A stretch of 64,000 nucleotides of DNA. It comes from Candidatus Cloacimonadota bacterium. GTDB lineage: Bacteria; Cloacimonadota; Cloacimonadia; Cloacimonadales; Cloacimonadaceae. Positions 51,328 to 60,473 of the stretch are shown in pieces (the stretch's first letter is position 1; every line of letters begins with the position of its first letter). The translations under genes and the position numbers were made by a program. A model generated the notes under the pieces. The model was not told where the DNA came from. It searched no databases and saw nothing but the letters and a program-made list of their open reading frames with translations. The stretch lies in NCBI GenBank assembly GCA_028695495.1, contig JAQVIX010000003.1:1-64000 (forward strand), read 5' to 3'.

Positions 51328-53708
51328 GAAAATCCCATCCTTTGCAGGTGTGCTTCTACCTTTGCGCTCAGTGCCGCTACTTCGGCTTCTATCTCTGGCA
51401 AGGGTTCAGCGTAACGTTCTGCTAATTCGATTATCCGGCTTGCCAAGCGGTGGGAAATAAGTTCCAAAGCGCCTTGCACCTCGCTTTTTACGGTTGCTAG
51501 CCATTTATCTTCCACGATCAGGCTTTTTATCTCCACTTCGTTTAAGCTTTTGTATTTTTTGTCAATTAGCCCGTCCAGGCTTTTCTTTGCCTGTTTTAGT
51601 ACGCTCTTGCTCTCTGTTTCGGCATCCAATAGTTTCAGATACTTTGTTAGGATTTGTAGCTCTGCTTCGGAATCTTTTGTTTGTTTTAGTGCTTTGATGC
51701 TATCGGTTAAAAGTGCCTTTGTAATCTTTCCTTTGTTGTTGCGGGTGCTTTCCAGGGGATCATTTTCTTCGCTCTCGCTTTCTGCTGCCAATTCTTTCAT
51801 TTGCTGCGTCAGGCTTTCTATTTGCTCTTCAAGCGCGTTTATAGTCTGATCTTCGCTGGCAAAATAGCGCTTGATAATCAACTCTGCGGGCAGCATTTCC
51901 TTATCTGCCTGCCAGCCTTCTGCCACTATTTGGTAAATATCGTCTTGCATGGTATCTGCCCAATATTGCATCAGGATTTGGTAAACATCATAAGCATCAA
52001 TCAAGGGGTTGCTTTTAAAGAGTGCGAGCAATTTTTCGGATATGTCGTGGATAATCTCTTTGGGTTTATCTGCGGGTTTTATTTGTTTTAGCCTTTCTGT
52101 GCAGGCGTTTTCCCAATTATTTAGCTTTTGCATCCATTCGCTTTTGAAGGTGTTAAATTGCTTATTTTCTAAAATATGGGAGCTTAGCTCTATTGGCAGG
52201 ATATTTAGCTTCAGGTAACCTTCCCGCTGTAGTGGGCTAAATAGTGTGTCTTTCAGATCTGGTAGCACCTGCCAGTATTGTTTTAGCGCTTCAATATCTC
52301 GCGCGGGAATACCGCCCTTGAGGTGGGCTTCTATATCTTGCAGGTCTTCGCTAAGGTTATTATCGATATAGCGGGGGATATTCAGGTTGTATTCATTCTT
52401 TTTTATCTCGGAATATTTCACCTTGCGGGAATACTTTTCTATCTCGCTAAATTTGCCAAAGGCATCCACGATCTTGTGGATATCTTGCTCGCGCAGGCGG
52501 TTTTTATTGCCATCTTTGGCAAAGTCTTTGCTGGCATCTATGTAGAATACAAAGTCCCGATTTTGGTCTTCCTCTTTGTCTATTACGATAATGCAGGCGG
52601 GTATTGGTGTACCATAAAAGAGGTTTGCGGGTAAGCCGATAATGCCTTTGATGTATTTGCGTTCAATCAGGTTTTTGCGTATTTCTGCTTCGGCGCCGCC
52701 GCGAAAAAGCACGCCGTGGGGCAGGATGATTGCGCCTTTGCCGGTGCTTTTTAAGCTTTTTACCAAATGCAGAAGGAAGGCATAATCGCCATTTTTCTCT
52801 GGCGGAATGCCAAAGCTGTCGAATCTATTGTATATATCCTGTTCTGGATTAAAGCCGTTTCTCCAATTTTTGGTAGAGAAGGGGGGATTTGCCACGGCAA
52901 AATCAAAGGTGAGCAAGCTATTTTCATCTTTCTTAAATTGCGGCGATGATAGCGTATTGCCCTGATGGATTTCAGCGGTGGTTATCCCATGCAGGATCAT
53001 ATTCATCTTTGCCAATCCGGTCATGGAAATATCTATTTCCTGCCCAAATACACTAATGGCGATAGGGGCTTCATTTGCCGCTTTTATCAGAAGGGAACCG
53101 GAGCCACAGGTAGGGTCATATACACTTTGGGTTGTATTATCTGCTTTGTTTATTCCTAATACCTTGCTCATTATCCGGGAAACTTCGGCTGGGGTATAAA
53201 ATTGCCCCTTGCTTTTGCCGGATTGCACAGCGAAATTTTTCATCAGATATTCGTAAGCATCGCCCAAAAGGTCATCGCCTTCAGCACGGTTATTACTGAA
53301 ATCGAATTCTGGTTTATTAAAAATACCCAGCAGCCCGGAGAGTCTATCCACCATCGCCTTGCCATCGCCCAATTTGGTTTTGTCATTAAAATCAGTAATA
53401 TCTATTACGCCCTTTAGCCCATTTGCTTCGGCTAAGCGTCCAATGATTTTATTTATTTGGTCGCCTATATCGTCTTTACCAGCATAAAATAGCATGTCGC
53501 CAAAGCTTCCGCCTTCTCCGGGTTCTTTACCCTTGGGAATCTTAATCGGTGAGAAGGGATCGCTTTCTTTACCATATTTATCAGATACATATTTTACAAA
53601 GAGCAATACCAAGATATAGTCTTTGTATTGGGAAGCGTCCATGCCTCCGCGCAATTGGTCGCAAGCTTTCCATATATCACTATATAGCTCACTCTTTTTT
53701 AGTGCCAT
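51318..53708 (-). CDS. hsdM: type I restriction-modification methyltransferase subunit M, long C-terminal extension
   Basis: 796 residues. An N-terminal HsdM helical domain is followed by an N6-adenine methyltransferase: DPTCGSGSLLIKAA (AdoMet site, near 195) and NPPFSTKNW (catalytic, near 273). The conserved core ends near residue 480, close to the usual HsdM size of about 500. The extra 300 residues are Lys/Glu-rich with coiled-coil character (EEQIESLTQQMKELAAE). HsdM proteins of this long type are known; the extension probably contacts HsdS or HsdR. GAGGG precedes the ATG. It is the first gene of the five-gene operon. Confidence 0.95.
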   Translation of the reverse strand: MALKKSELYSDIWKACDQLRGGMDASQYKDYILVLLFVKYVSDKYGKESDPFSPIKIPKGKEPGEGGSFGDMLFYAGKDDIGDQINKIIGRLAEANGLKGVIDITDFNDKTKLGDGKAMVDRLSGLLGIFNKPEFDFSNNRAEGDDLLGDAYEYLMKNFAVQSGKSKGQFYTPAEVSRIMSKVLGINKADNTTQSVYDPTCGSGSLLIKAANEAPIAISVFGQEIDISMTGLAKMNMILHGITTAEIHQGNTLSSPQFKKDENSLLTFDFAVANPPFSTKNWRNGFNPEQDIYNRFDSFGIPPEKNGDYAFLLHLVKSLKSTGKGAIILPHGVLFRGGAEAEIRKNLIERKYIKGIIGLPANLFYGTPIPACIIVIDKEEDQNRDFVFYIDASKDFAKDGNKNRLREQDIHKIVDAFGKFSEIEKYSRKVKYSEIKKNEYNLNIPRYIDNNLSEDLQDIEAHLKGGIPARDIEALKQYWQVLPDLKDTLFSPLQREGYLKLNILPIELSSHILENKQFNTFKSEWMQKLNNWENACTERLKQIKPADKPKEIIHDISEKLLALFKSNPLIDAYDVYQILMQYWADTMQDDIYQIVAEGWQADKEMLPAELIIKRYFASEDQTINALEEQIESLTQQMKELAAESESEENDPLESTRNNKGKITKALLTDSIKALKQTKDSEAELQILTKYLKLLDAETESKSVLKQAKKSLDGLIDKKYKSLNEVEIKSLIVEDKWLATVKSEVQGALELISHRLASRIIELAERYAEPLPEIEAEVAALSAKVEAHLQRMGFSWK

Positions 53709-54250
53709 TATTTTTCCCTCGTTCCTTAGCGTATTTTTTGTAAAATCTATAATGCAAGCTTGTTTATAGTGTTTTTTTTGTCAATCTGAAAATGTGCGAG
53801 AAATGATTGAAAAAGATAATTGACTGGGGTTTTGTTGATTTATAGCGACAGAGTGGGGAAATAGAAGCTTGGCTTTTTGATAATATTCAAGATAATTCAG
53901 GTATGGCAGCTGTACGGTCATGCGTTGGCATTTCCAATCAACCCCTTACCGTGAATTTCTACTAAATATTTCCCGCGCATAACTCGTTAATTTCCCGCTA
54001 TTTACCCGTTTGCTTAACGGGGAAGGGACGGGGAAGGAATCTGAACTTAGCGGCAAATCCCCCACTAATAATAAAAAGAACGTAAAAAAATGACTTTGAT
54101 TCAGTCCTCAAAAAGGATAAAAATGAATAATATAGTAATTAGCTAATTTGTTTGTGGAAATATGTCAACAGATAATATCTTGATATATAGATAGTTAGAC
54201 GATTCATTTGAATAATGACAACAAAGATAAGAAAATAGGGGCGTAATTTC
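53709..54250. other. AT-rich upstream region of the type I operon
   Basis: No gene is supported. The hsdM promoter must lie within the first 100 bp. A minus-strand TTGACA at 53779-53784 and a TATAAA box are close by but badly spaced (10 bp), so no promoter is called. A 65-bp repeat at 53972-54036 is shared with 34116-34180. Confidence 0.5.
53972..54036. repeat. 65-bp repeat, inverted partner of 34116-34180
   Basis: Reverse complement of 34116-34180 at both ends, with a diverged centre containing GGGAAGGGACGGGGAAGG-type arms. It lies in the spacer upstream of the type I operon. Confidence 0.65.
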
Positions 54251-54252
54251 TC

Positions 54253-54357
54253 TTGACAGAATAAGCACTTTTAGCGAGATTATCTATAGCCTACAGACCC
54301 TACATAGAATGCCCTCCGAGTCGTGGGGACACCGCCCGGTGTTCCCCACGGTTTTTT
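54253..54357 (+). ncRNA. candidate small RNA transcription unit
   Basis: A perfect -35 TTGACA (54253-54258) is followed by a weak GATTAT -10 (54278-54283, spacer 19), then about 35 unexplained bases. A strong hairpin (CGTGGGGA, ACCG/CGGT, TCCCCACG; 54322-54350) follows, with six T residues at 54352-54357. No reading frame fits between, so a short RNA of about 65-70 nt ending in its own terminator is possible. The hairpin could instead be another member of the hairpin repeats seen elsewhere. Confidence 0.4.
54322..54357 (+). terminator. rho-independent terminator with T6 tail
   Basis: The stem CGTGGGGA/TCCCCACG with an inner ACCG/CGGT extension is followed directly by GTTTTTTATT on the plus strand. 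No plus-strand gene lies upstream for more than 10 kb, so it must end a small RNA, be an orphan, or isolate the downstream gene. Confidence 0.7.
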
Positions 54358-54503
54358 ATTTATAGCCTTGCTTTCTGGATTTACTTGTTTATCCTATCCA
54401 TTTGTGAAAAGATATTGACTGAAATGGTGCCTGAAAATAAATGTGATAAATCGCATAAGACATTGAATGCTATGCTTTAGTCTGATAAATACAGGGAGAC
54501 AAG

Positions 54504-55781
54504 ATGCGACGTTTCTTAATAGCCCTAATGCTTATTGGGCTGATCTTAGGCGGCTGCGGCAAGACCCTCGGCTCTGGCAAGACCAAGGTGAGCTTTTGGC
54601 ATGGCTTAAGCGGACCTTTGGGCGATACGCTAAACGAAATGATACGGGAGTTTAACCGCACTCATCCGGATATAGAGGTGGTAACGAATCCCATTAGCAG
54701 CTATACTGCGCTTTCGCAGAAGCTAATGGCATCCATCCAGGCGAAAAAACAGCCGGATATTGCGCAGGTGTATGAAAGCTGGACGGCGAAATATATCGAA
54801 GCGGGGGTATTGTGTCCGCTGGATTCGCTGATTGCTGGCGATCCTGCTTTTTCGCAAGCGGATTTGGACGACATCTATCCGGTATTTCTAAAATCCAATA
54901 CCTTTGACGGCACCTTATACTCTTTTCCCTTCAATAAGAGCGTGCGCGCCTATTTCTACAATAAAGATGAGTTTTACCGCAACGGGCTGGACCCGAATTA
55001 TTTCCCCAAAACCTGGGAGGAATTCCGACACTACAATCAGCTGCTTACCCGCGATACGGATAATGACGGAAAGATTGACCGTTGGGGCACAAACTTTAAT
55101 GTAAATGAATGGCAGTTTATCAACCTTTTGCATCAGGCAGGAGGCAGTGTGGTGGATGAGGACGGCAATCCCAGCCTGAATAGCGAAGAGGGCGTGGAAG
55201 CGCTGAGCCTGATTATGGATATGATGCACAAGGATAAAAGCGTATATCTGGTGCGCGAGTTTGAGGGACAAAACGACTTTATGGCGGGCATTGTAGCGAT
55301 GTATGAAGGCTCCAGCGTGTCCATTACCCACATGCGGCAGCAGCCCATCAATTTTAATATCGGCTATGCACCCCTGCCCGTGCATAGAACAGATAAAAGT
55401 GCGGTATCCGGCACGAATATCGTAATCTTCAGAAGCGGAGATAGCCAGCGGGAACGCGCTGCCTGGGAGTTTATTAAATGGTTTACCGCACCAGAGCAAA
55501 CCGCCTATTGGAGCGTTCAAACCAGCTATATGCCGGTGCGCAAGAGCGCTATGCAGAGCGAGATCGTGCAGGAATTCCTCAAGAAAAACCCCCAATATCA
55601 GGGGATTTACGAACAGCTTGAAAATGCTGTATTCGAGCCGCAAAGCCCCGCCTGGTTCAAAGCGCGTCCGGAACTAAAGAGTTCGCTGGAAAAAGCTTTG
55701 CGCGGGGATCTAACGGCGCGGGAAGCGGTTAATGAAGCGGCAGATAAATTTGCCAAACTGATTAAGGCGGAAGCCAAATGA
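54504..55781 (+). CDS. ABC transporter solute-binding lipoprotein, sugar type (family 1)
   Basis: A 425-residue lipoprotein with lipobox LILGGC and mature Cys at residue 18. The fold is that of family 1 solute-binding proteins: VSFWHGLSGPLGDTLNEMI at the start, QPDIAQVYESWTAKYIEAG, PFNKSVRAYFYNKD (typical of UgpB/MalE types), and FIKWFTAPEQTAYWSVQTSY. It should capture a sugar, oligosaccharide or glycerol-phosphate-like compound outside the inner membrane. No permease or ATPase gene is beside it, so it either works with a distant transporter or belongs to a split operon. AGGGAG precedes the ATG. The ligand cannot be assigned. Confidence 0.9.
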   Translation: MRRFLIALMLIGLILGGCGKTLGSGKTKVSFWHGLSGPLGDTLNEMIREFNRTHPDIEVVTNPISSYTALSQKLMASIQAKKQPDIAQVYESWTAKYIEAGVLCPLDSLIAGDPAFSQADLDDIYPVFLKSNTFDGTLYSFPFNKSVRAYFYNKDEFYRNGLDPNYFPKTWEEFRHYNQLLTRDTDNDGKIDRWGTNFNVNEWQFINLLHQAGGSVVDEDGNPSLNSEEGVEALSLIMDMMHKDKSVYLVREFEGQNDFMAGIVAMYEGSSVSITHMRQQPINFNIGYAPLPVHRTDKSAVSGTNIVIFRSGDSQRERAAWEFIKWFTAPEQTAYWSVQTSYMPVRKSAMQSEIVQEFLKKNPQYQGIYEQLENAVFEPQSPAWFKARPELKSSLEKALRGDLTAREAVNEAADKFAKLIKAEAK

Positions 55782-55792
55782 AGCTTTTTTTC

Positions 55793-55821
55793 TTGACAAA
55801 GAAAGGGCTTTTTAAGATATG
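55793..55821 (+). promoter_or_regulatory. promoter of tRNA-Leu
   Basis: A perfect -35 TTGACA (55793-55798), a 17-bp spacer and a weak -10 (GATATG, 55816-55821) lie about 15 bp upstream of the mature tRNA 5' end. Confidence 0.5.
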
Positions 55822-55833
55822 AACCTAAATAGT

Positions 55834-55921
55834 GCCGAAGTGGTGAAATTGGTAGACGCAGTGGACTCAAAATCCACCGAGCCTTGCGCTCATGCCGGTT
55901 CGATTCCGGCCTTCGGCACCA
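55834..55921 (+). tRNA. tRNA-Leu (anticodon CAA)
   Basis: An 88-nt class II tRNA with CCA encoded. The acceptor stem is GCCGAAG/CTTCGGC, then discriminator A. The anticodon stem GTGGA/TCCAC holds the loop CTCAAAA, giving anticodon CAA, which reads UUG. The long variable arm (GAGC/GCTC) is typical of tRNA-Leu. The T arm is GCCGG-TTCGATT-CCGGC. tRNA genes are frequent integration sites, but no duplicated 3' end was seen in the window. Confidence 0.96.
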
Positions 55922-56042
55922 CAATCCTGAAGGAGCAAATTTGCGAGTTTGGTATCCACAGTATTCTATGATTGTAGCTTTGGCAGAAGACAACAGCATT
56001 TTTTATCAAACTGTTTGCAGCACTGCCTTGCAACAAATAGAA

Positions 56043-56061
56043 GCCGGTATTTTAGTCCGGC
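56043..56061. other. short hairpin between tRNA-Leu and the PorV-like gene
   Basis: GCCGG/CCGGC with a nine-base loop. There is no T run, so a terminator role is weak. The rest of 55922-56101 shows no recognisable gene. Confidence 0.3.
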
Positions 56062-56101
56062 ATAAATCCCAAATAAAAATGCAAACCCCATGGAGGTTTA
56101 A

Positions 56102-57127
56102 ATGTCCTATAAACATATACTGATAGTTCTGAGCCTGGTATTCAGCCTCAGCCTGCCCTTAGCTGCCGCAAATCATGGCGCCCTGCTATTTCTTACCATC
56201 GAGCCGGGTGCTCGTGCAAACGGCATGGGACGCGCCTATAGCGCCGTTGCAGACGATGCGTATGGCATGTGGTGGAATCCCGGAGCCACCGCCTTTAATC
56301 GTGGCGGTCAATTAGCCGCAAACCATATTCCCTGGCTGCGTGCCCCTGGTATTGACGATATGTTTTACGAATACCTGGGCTGGAATCAATACTTTGAAGA
56401 TGTGGGCAATCTCAACGCCCATATCGTGCTTTTGGATGCCGGCGAGCTAGACCATACCGGCACCAGCGGTGAAGATTTGGGCACCTTCCATACTTATGAT
56501 ATCGCCGGTGCTGTGGGTTATTCGCTGGAAGTGATTGAGGAGCATCTGGGAATAGGCGGAAACTTCAAGCTAATTTATAGCTATCTGGCACCCGGAACCG
56601 GCTTTACCGAAACCGATGGAAAGGCATTTACCTTCTCCTTCGATCTGGGCGCAAAATACCGCAAACCCTTCAATATAGATGGGCTTGACCTCTCTTTTGT
56701 AATTCAAAATATAGGTCCCAACGTTACTTACGTGGACGACGAGCAAAAAGACCCCATCTCCATGATGGTGCGTGCCGGAGCCGCCTATACGGTATTTGAT
56801 AATCCCATGAACCGCCTGCTCTTTAGCGTTGAAGCGGCAAAGGAATTGGCAAATGAAGACCCGCTATATATGAGGTTCGTTACCGGATTTGAAAATATGC
56901 GCGAAACCACCTTTGCTGCGGGCGCCGAATACCTGTATCTGAATCTGATTGCCCTGCGCGGCGGCTATTTCCTGGATTATGAAGGCGATGTAAAAGGTCC
57001 CAGCTTCGGCGTGGGCTTGCGCTACGATTTTGACAAACGCTACAGACTGAGTGCAGATTTTGCGATGATCCCCGGTGGCGGATTGATCGATTTTAATAAG
57101 GTATTCTCGCTCGGTTTTGAGTTTTAA
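56102..57127 (+). CDS. PorV/PorQ family outer-membrane beta-barrel protein
   Basis: 341 residues with a signal peptide ending AANHG. The family signature follows at once: EPGARANGMGRAYSAVADDAYGMWWNPGA (given in part), as in PorV/PorQ and the UPF0164 group. The rest has repeated barrel strands (GGNFKLIYSYL, AGAAYTVF, RGGYFLDYEG) and ends in LGFEF, with the C-terminal Phe of outer-membrane proteins. In type IX secretion PorV carries cargo with C-terminal sorting domains to the surface. Such cargo is encoded immediately downstream and at 7.0-14.5 kb, which fits, but PorV-family paralogues also serve other roles. TGGAGG precedes the ATG. Confidence 0.88.
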   Translation: MSYKHILIVLSLVFSLSLPLAAANHGALLFLTIEPGARANGMGRAYSAVADDAYGMWWNPGATAFNRGGQLAANHIPWLRAPGIDDMFYEYLGWNQYFEDVGNLNAHIVLLDAGELDHTGTSGEDLGTFHTYDIAGAVGYSLEVIEEHLGIGGNFKLIYSYLAPGTGFTETDGKAFTFSFDLGAKYRKPFNIDGLDLSFVIQNIGPNVTYVDDEQKDPISMMVRAGAAYTVFDNPMNRLLFSVEAAKELANEDPLYMRFVTGFENMRETTFAAGAEYLYLNLIALRGGYFLDYEGDVKGPSFGVGLRYDFDKRYRLSADFAMIPGGGLIDFNKVFSLGFEF

Positions 57128-57153
57128 CAAAACTAAGCCCAGATACTTTAGCG

Positions 57154-57188
57154 ATGCCGGAAGAGATCGTGAGGTCTGCTTCCGGCAT
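57154..57188. terminator. hairpin between the PorV-like and metalloprotease genes
   Basis: ATGCCGGAAG pairs with CTTCCGGCAT around a 15-nt loop, starting about 27 bp past the PorV-like stop. It lacks a T tract, so it may only attenuate or protect the mRNA 3' end. Confidence 0.45.
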
Positions 57189-57240
57189 TCCTGCAAAAAG
57201 CTAAACGCCACTGCCTTTGAGCCAGAAAAAGGAAATACAA

Positions 57241-60200
57241 ATGTTAATAGATTGTAAAACGGAGACTTATACTATTAGAAGGGGAATTGTGGCGCCGGAT
57301 GCGAAACGCCGTAAGCACGGGTTTAGGGCGATCTATAGCCGGCGGCTTTGGCTTCTCTTGATTATCCTGAGTTTGACGCTGGGCAATTTAGCTGCCGAAA
57401 AGCTACATCTAAAGCCATATCCCGCAGCCAACGCCAGCAAAAAACACCCTTATACCGCCCTATTGCGCAGCCCCGAAAAAGCAGCGCCAATACAGAAAAG
57501 TAAGGCGATTAACAACCGGCTTTTGGTGCTGTTGGTGGACTTTCAGGAAGAGCAGGAGGACGATCCCAATACTACGGGCAACGGCAAATTCCAGTTGGAA
57601 GCGGATCCGAGCTATCTATATAGCATTGCCGCACCGCCGCATAACCGTCAGTATTTTGAGCGCAATCTGGAAGCGATGCGCTATTACTATCTTGCCGCAT
57701 CTGCGGGCGCTTTTAGCCTGGAATATGAGGTATGGCCCAAGGATAAGCCGGCTTACACTTTGCCTTACACAATGGGTTATTACAACCCCGTGGGCGCCAG
57801 TTCTGCGCAGTTTGTAGCCAAAATGGAAGAGTATTTCAAAACTGCCTTTGAAGTGGCGGATTTGGAAGACCCGGAATTAAGTTTTGCGAGCTTTGGACAT
57901 TACATGATCATCCACGCCGGTTCGGACTGGCAGCATGATGCTTTTGACGATAGCCCCTCGGATTTGCCTTCCTTCTTTATCCGTGTGAGCGAGGGCAAGG
58001 AAGCGGTGGTGGATGGCGGTGCTACCTTGATAAGCCATGCCTGCAACGTTCCCGCCACTATCTCTCAGGATTTTCGTTCTTACGAAGAGGATGGTATAAA
58101 TATCCATTCCGGTTATGGCGCGCTCAATTCCGTGCTGTTTCATGAGTTTGGGCACTCGCTGGGCTTGGTGGATCTCTATAACGTATATAATTTTTATCCC
58201 ATGGTGGGCGCTTTTGACATCATGGATAGCGGTGGGGCAGGGGTGCTTGTAGATCAGCTTGATAATGGGGATTTGGTATTGGTGGAAGGTGCGCTGCCCG
58301 CTTTGCCGGGGGCTTTTAGCCGCGCGCTGCTTTTTGCCGAAGATTTTCTGGAGCGGGGGTTAATGAAGGATGTGGAAGAGCTTAAGCCCAATGCCCTTAG
58401 CAGATTAGCAGCCAGCTCGCTCAAGCAGGGTTTGGAGCCGGAGCCTACTATTATTCGCTTCCGCTTGAACCCCGATGAATATTACCTTTTGGAAAACCGC
58501 AGTGTGGATCCGGATGGCGATGGCGGTACCGCCCTGTTTGGAGATTTGGATAACCGGGTAATACTATATCCTACAGGCATCTATGACGACTATAACCTGC
58601 CTTCTTATGAATACGACTATCTGTTGCCCTCCTTTATGAAGCGCGATGGCGCGGCAGTGGGGGGGGGCATTATCGCCTGGCACGTAAATGAAAGGCTGCT
58701 TTACAAAGAAGGCAAAATCCTAGAAGATGGCAGCTTTTGGAGCAATTACGAAAATAACACCGTAAATACCAATTTCTATAACCCTGCCGTGCAGGTTTTG
58801 GAAGCAGACGGGCTGCGCGATATTGGCGAGCCTTATTCATATTACTGGACGGGAACGCCTTTTGAATACTTCCATGCGCGCAAGCCGGAGCTAAATGAGG
58901 ATGGATTCTTTTTGCGCTGGAAAAGTGAAGCCTGGACTCCCGCTCTGGGAGCGCACACTTCGCCTGCCATGCTGGATCGGGCAGGGCTGGGTAGTCTTTA
59001 CTACCTGGATGAAATCTCCGACCCCGCTGCGCTAATGACCTTCCGCTTTAGAAGCGCTTTCTTTGGCGAAAGCATTTCCTTTGCCTCGGAATATCGCAGC
59101 TATCCGGCGCCGGCGATCAATACAAATTATAGCGAGCTTTCCCTGCCCTTTTACAGCGTGGGGCAGATGCGGCTATACTCTTATTTGGGCGATGAATGGC
59201 AAGACCTCATGGACGCAGAATCTCTGCCGGAATTTTCCTTCGATTATCCGCTCTTGGCGTGTGATAACGATCAGGACGGCTATCAGGAGCTGGTAGGAGT
59301 AGCCGATAAGCTTCTGGTCTTCTGGGATTATGCAAATATCGCTATGGATCAGGTGCGGCTGGTATTTCCCGATAGTATCAAAGCCCCCATGGTGTATAAT
59401 GATGAGCTGTGGCTATTTACGGATAGCGCCTTGTATCGCCTGCAAAACAAAGCAATTCAGGATTTCTGTGAGCTACCGGGGCTAAAGCAGCTTGCCCGCT
59501 GGGAGGATAAACTCGCGCTGCTCTTTGCCAATGAACTAAGAGTATTGGATGCAAACAGTTTTGAACAAAGCCTGCAAATACCGCTGCCCGAAGTCTTTGG
59601 GGATTATGCGCCGCTTGTATGGCATTTTGAAACAGCGTATCAAATCTACCTTGTAGCCAATAGCGGAAGTATCTACGCTTACGATGGCGAGCAGATAAAA
59701 CGCATTTTCAAGAATAATAGTGAGTATCTGCCCACGCAGCCGGCTTTGTATCAGCTTAGTGGTTCCGCGCCCCAGCTCTTTTTCGGGCTGGGCAATGCCG
59801 TATATCTCATTCGCCATAATGGCTTTTTGGAAAGCGGTTTCCCGCTGCATTTGGATAGTATCTATGCCCAGGAATATGCGGATTGTCCGGTGCTGAATAT
59901 CGAAGGCAGGCTTTTGCACTATCTGCCTCTGAAAGACCAGGGCTATCTCGCTATATCGGAAAAGGGTCAAAGGCAAGATGCTTACAACCTTTTGTATCCG
60001 CATCCGGAGCTTTACAATCGCACAGTAGCGCTGGATTATCTATATTACGATGCTGGCGCTCAAAGGTTGCTTTGGTATCATGGCGGGGATGGCGGTGCTT
60101 ATATTCATAGCCTGGATAGCGCACAAAACCCCATCCTTTGGAAGGGCAGGTCTCAGGGCGAAAGCGGCACTTTGACGGGCAAGGCTTTGCCCGAACCGCC

Positions 60201-60465
60201 GGCAGATACCAGCTTCCAAGCCTATATCTTCCCCAACCCCGTAAAAGAGGGACGCTTCCGCCTTCGTGTATTGGGTGCAGGAAAGGACTTGCAATATAGT
60301 ATATACGATATATCCGCCAAGCTGCTGCTGGAACAAAAGCTGCAGCTTGCGGGCGGAGATACGGATATCGAAATAGATGTGAATAAATATAGCTCCGGCG
60401 TGTATATCCTGCGCCTGAAGAGCAAGAATAAAACTAAAGTATTAAAATTTGCCGTAGAGAAGTGA
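57241..60465 (+). CDS. secreted M6-family-type metalloprotease with C-terminal sorting domain
   Basis: 1074 residues from the ATG preceded by AAAAAGGAAA; a TTG eight codons upstream is not favoured. A basic N-region of about 34 residues leads to a hydrophobic signal (LWLLLIILSLTLGNLAA). The protease domain contains HEFGHSLGLVDLY (zinc site HExxHxxGxxD, near residue 308) and NRLLVLLVDFQEEQ, as in M6/immune-inhibitor-A-type proteins. A middle region from about 620 has beta-propeller-like repeats (YQELVGVADKLLVFWDY). The last 85 residues (IFPNPVKEGRFRLRV, YSSGVYILRLKSKN) form a type-A sorting domain. It is probably exported across the outer membrane to digest proteins. Confidence 0.9.
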   Translation: MLIDCKTETYTIRRGIVAPDAKRRKHGFRAIYSRRLWLLLIILSLTLGNLAAEKLHLKPYPAANASKKHPYTALLRSPEKAAPIQKSKAINNRLLVLLVDFQEEQEDDPNTTGNGKFQLEADPSYLYSIAAPPHNRQYFERNLEAMRYYYLAASAGAFSLEYEVWPKDKPAYTLPYTMGYYNPVGASSAQFVAKMEEYFKTAFEVADLEDPELSFASFGHYMIIHAGSDWQHDAFDDSPSDLPSFFIRVSEGKEAVVDGGATLISHACNVPATISQDFRSYEEDGINIHSGYGALNSVLFHEFGHSLGLVDLYNVYNFYPMVGAFDIMDSGGAGVLVDQLDNGDLVLVEGALPALPGAFSRALLFAEDFLERGLMKDVEELKPNALSRLAASSLKQGLEPEPTIIRFRLNPDEYYLLENRSVDPDGDGGTALFGDLDNRVILYPTGIYDDYNLPSYEYDYLLPSFMKRDGAAVGGGIIAWHVNERLLYKEGKILEDGSFWSNYENNTVNTNFYNPAVQVLEADGLRDIGEPYSYYWTGTPFEYFHARKPELNEDGFFLRWKSEAWTPALGAHTSPAMLDRAGLGSLYYLDEISDPAALMTFRFRSAFFGESISFASEYRSYPAPAINTNYSELSLPFYSVGQMRLYSYLGDEWQDLMDAESLPEFSFDYPLLACDNDQDGYQELVGVADKLLVFWDYANIAMDQVRLVFPDSIKAPMVYNDELWLFTDSALYRLQNKAIQDFCELPGLKQLARWEDKLALLFANELRVLDANSFEQSLQIPLPEVFGDYAPLVWHFETAYQIYLVANSGSIYAYDGEQIKRIFKNNSEYLPTQPALYQLSGSAPQLFFGLGNAVYLIRHNGFLESGFPLHLDSIYAQEYADCPVLNIEGRLLHYLPLKDQGYLAISEKGQRQDAYNLLYPHPELYNRTVALDYLYYDAGAQRLLWYHGGDGGAYIHSLDSAQNPILWKGRSQGESGTLTGKALPEPPADTSFQAYIFPNPVKEGRFRLRVLGAGKDLQYSIYDISAKLLLEQKLQLAGGDTDIEIDVNKYSSGVYILRLKSKNKTKVLKFAVEK

Positions 60466-60473
60466 GGAACTCC

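Noticed and set aside
53709-53800. Promoter for the type I operon
   Set aside because: A minus-strand TTGACA and a TATAAA are present but only about 10 bp apart, and no properly spaced -10 was found.
54415-54442. Promoter for the solute-binding lipoprotein gene
   Set aside because: TTGACT is present, but the -10 candidates (TAAATG, ATAAAT) are weak. Left out of the feature list.
55922-56101. Possible decayed GIY-YIG-type coding remnant after tRNA-Leu
   Set aside because: A short frame starts loosely like such proteins, but no catalytic motif can be seen and it runs into the next gene's ribosome binding site.
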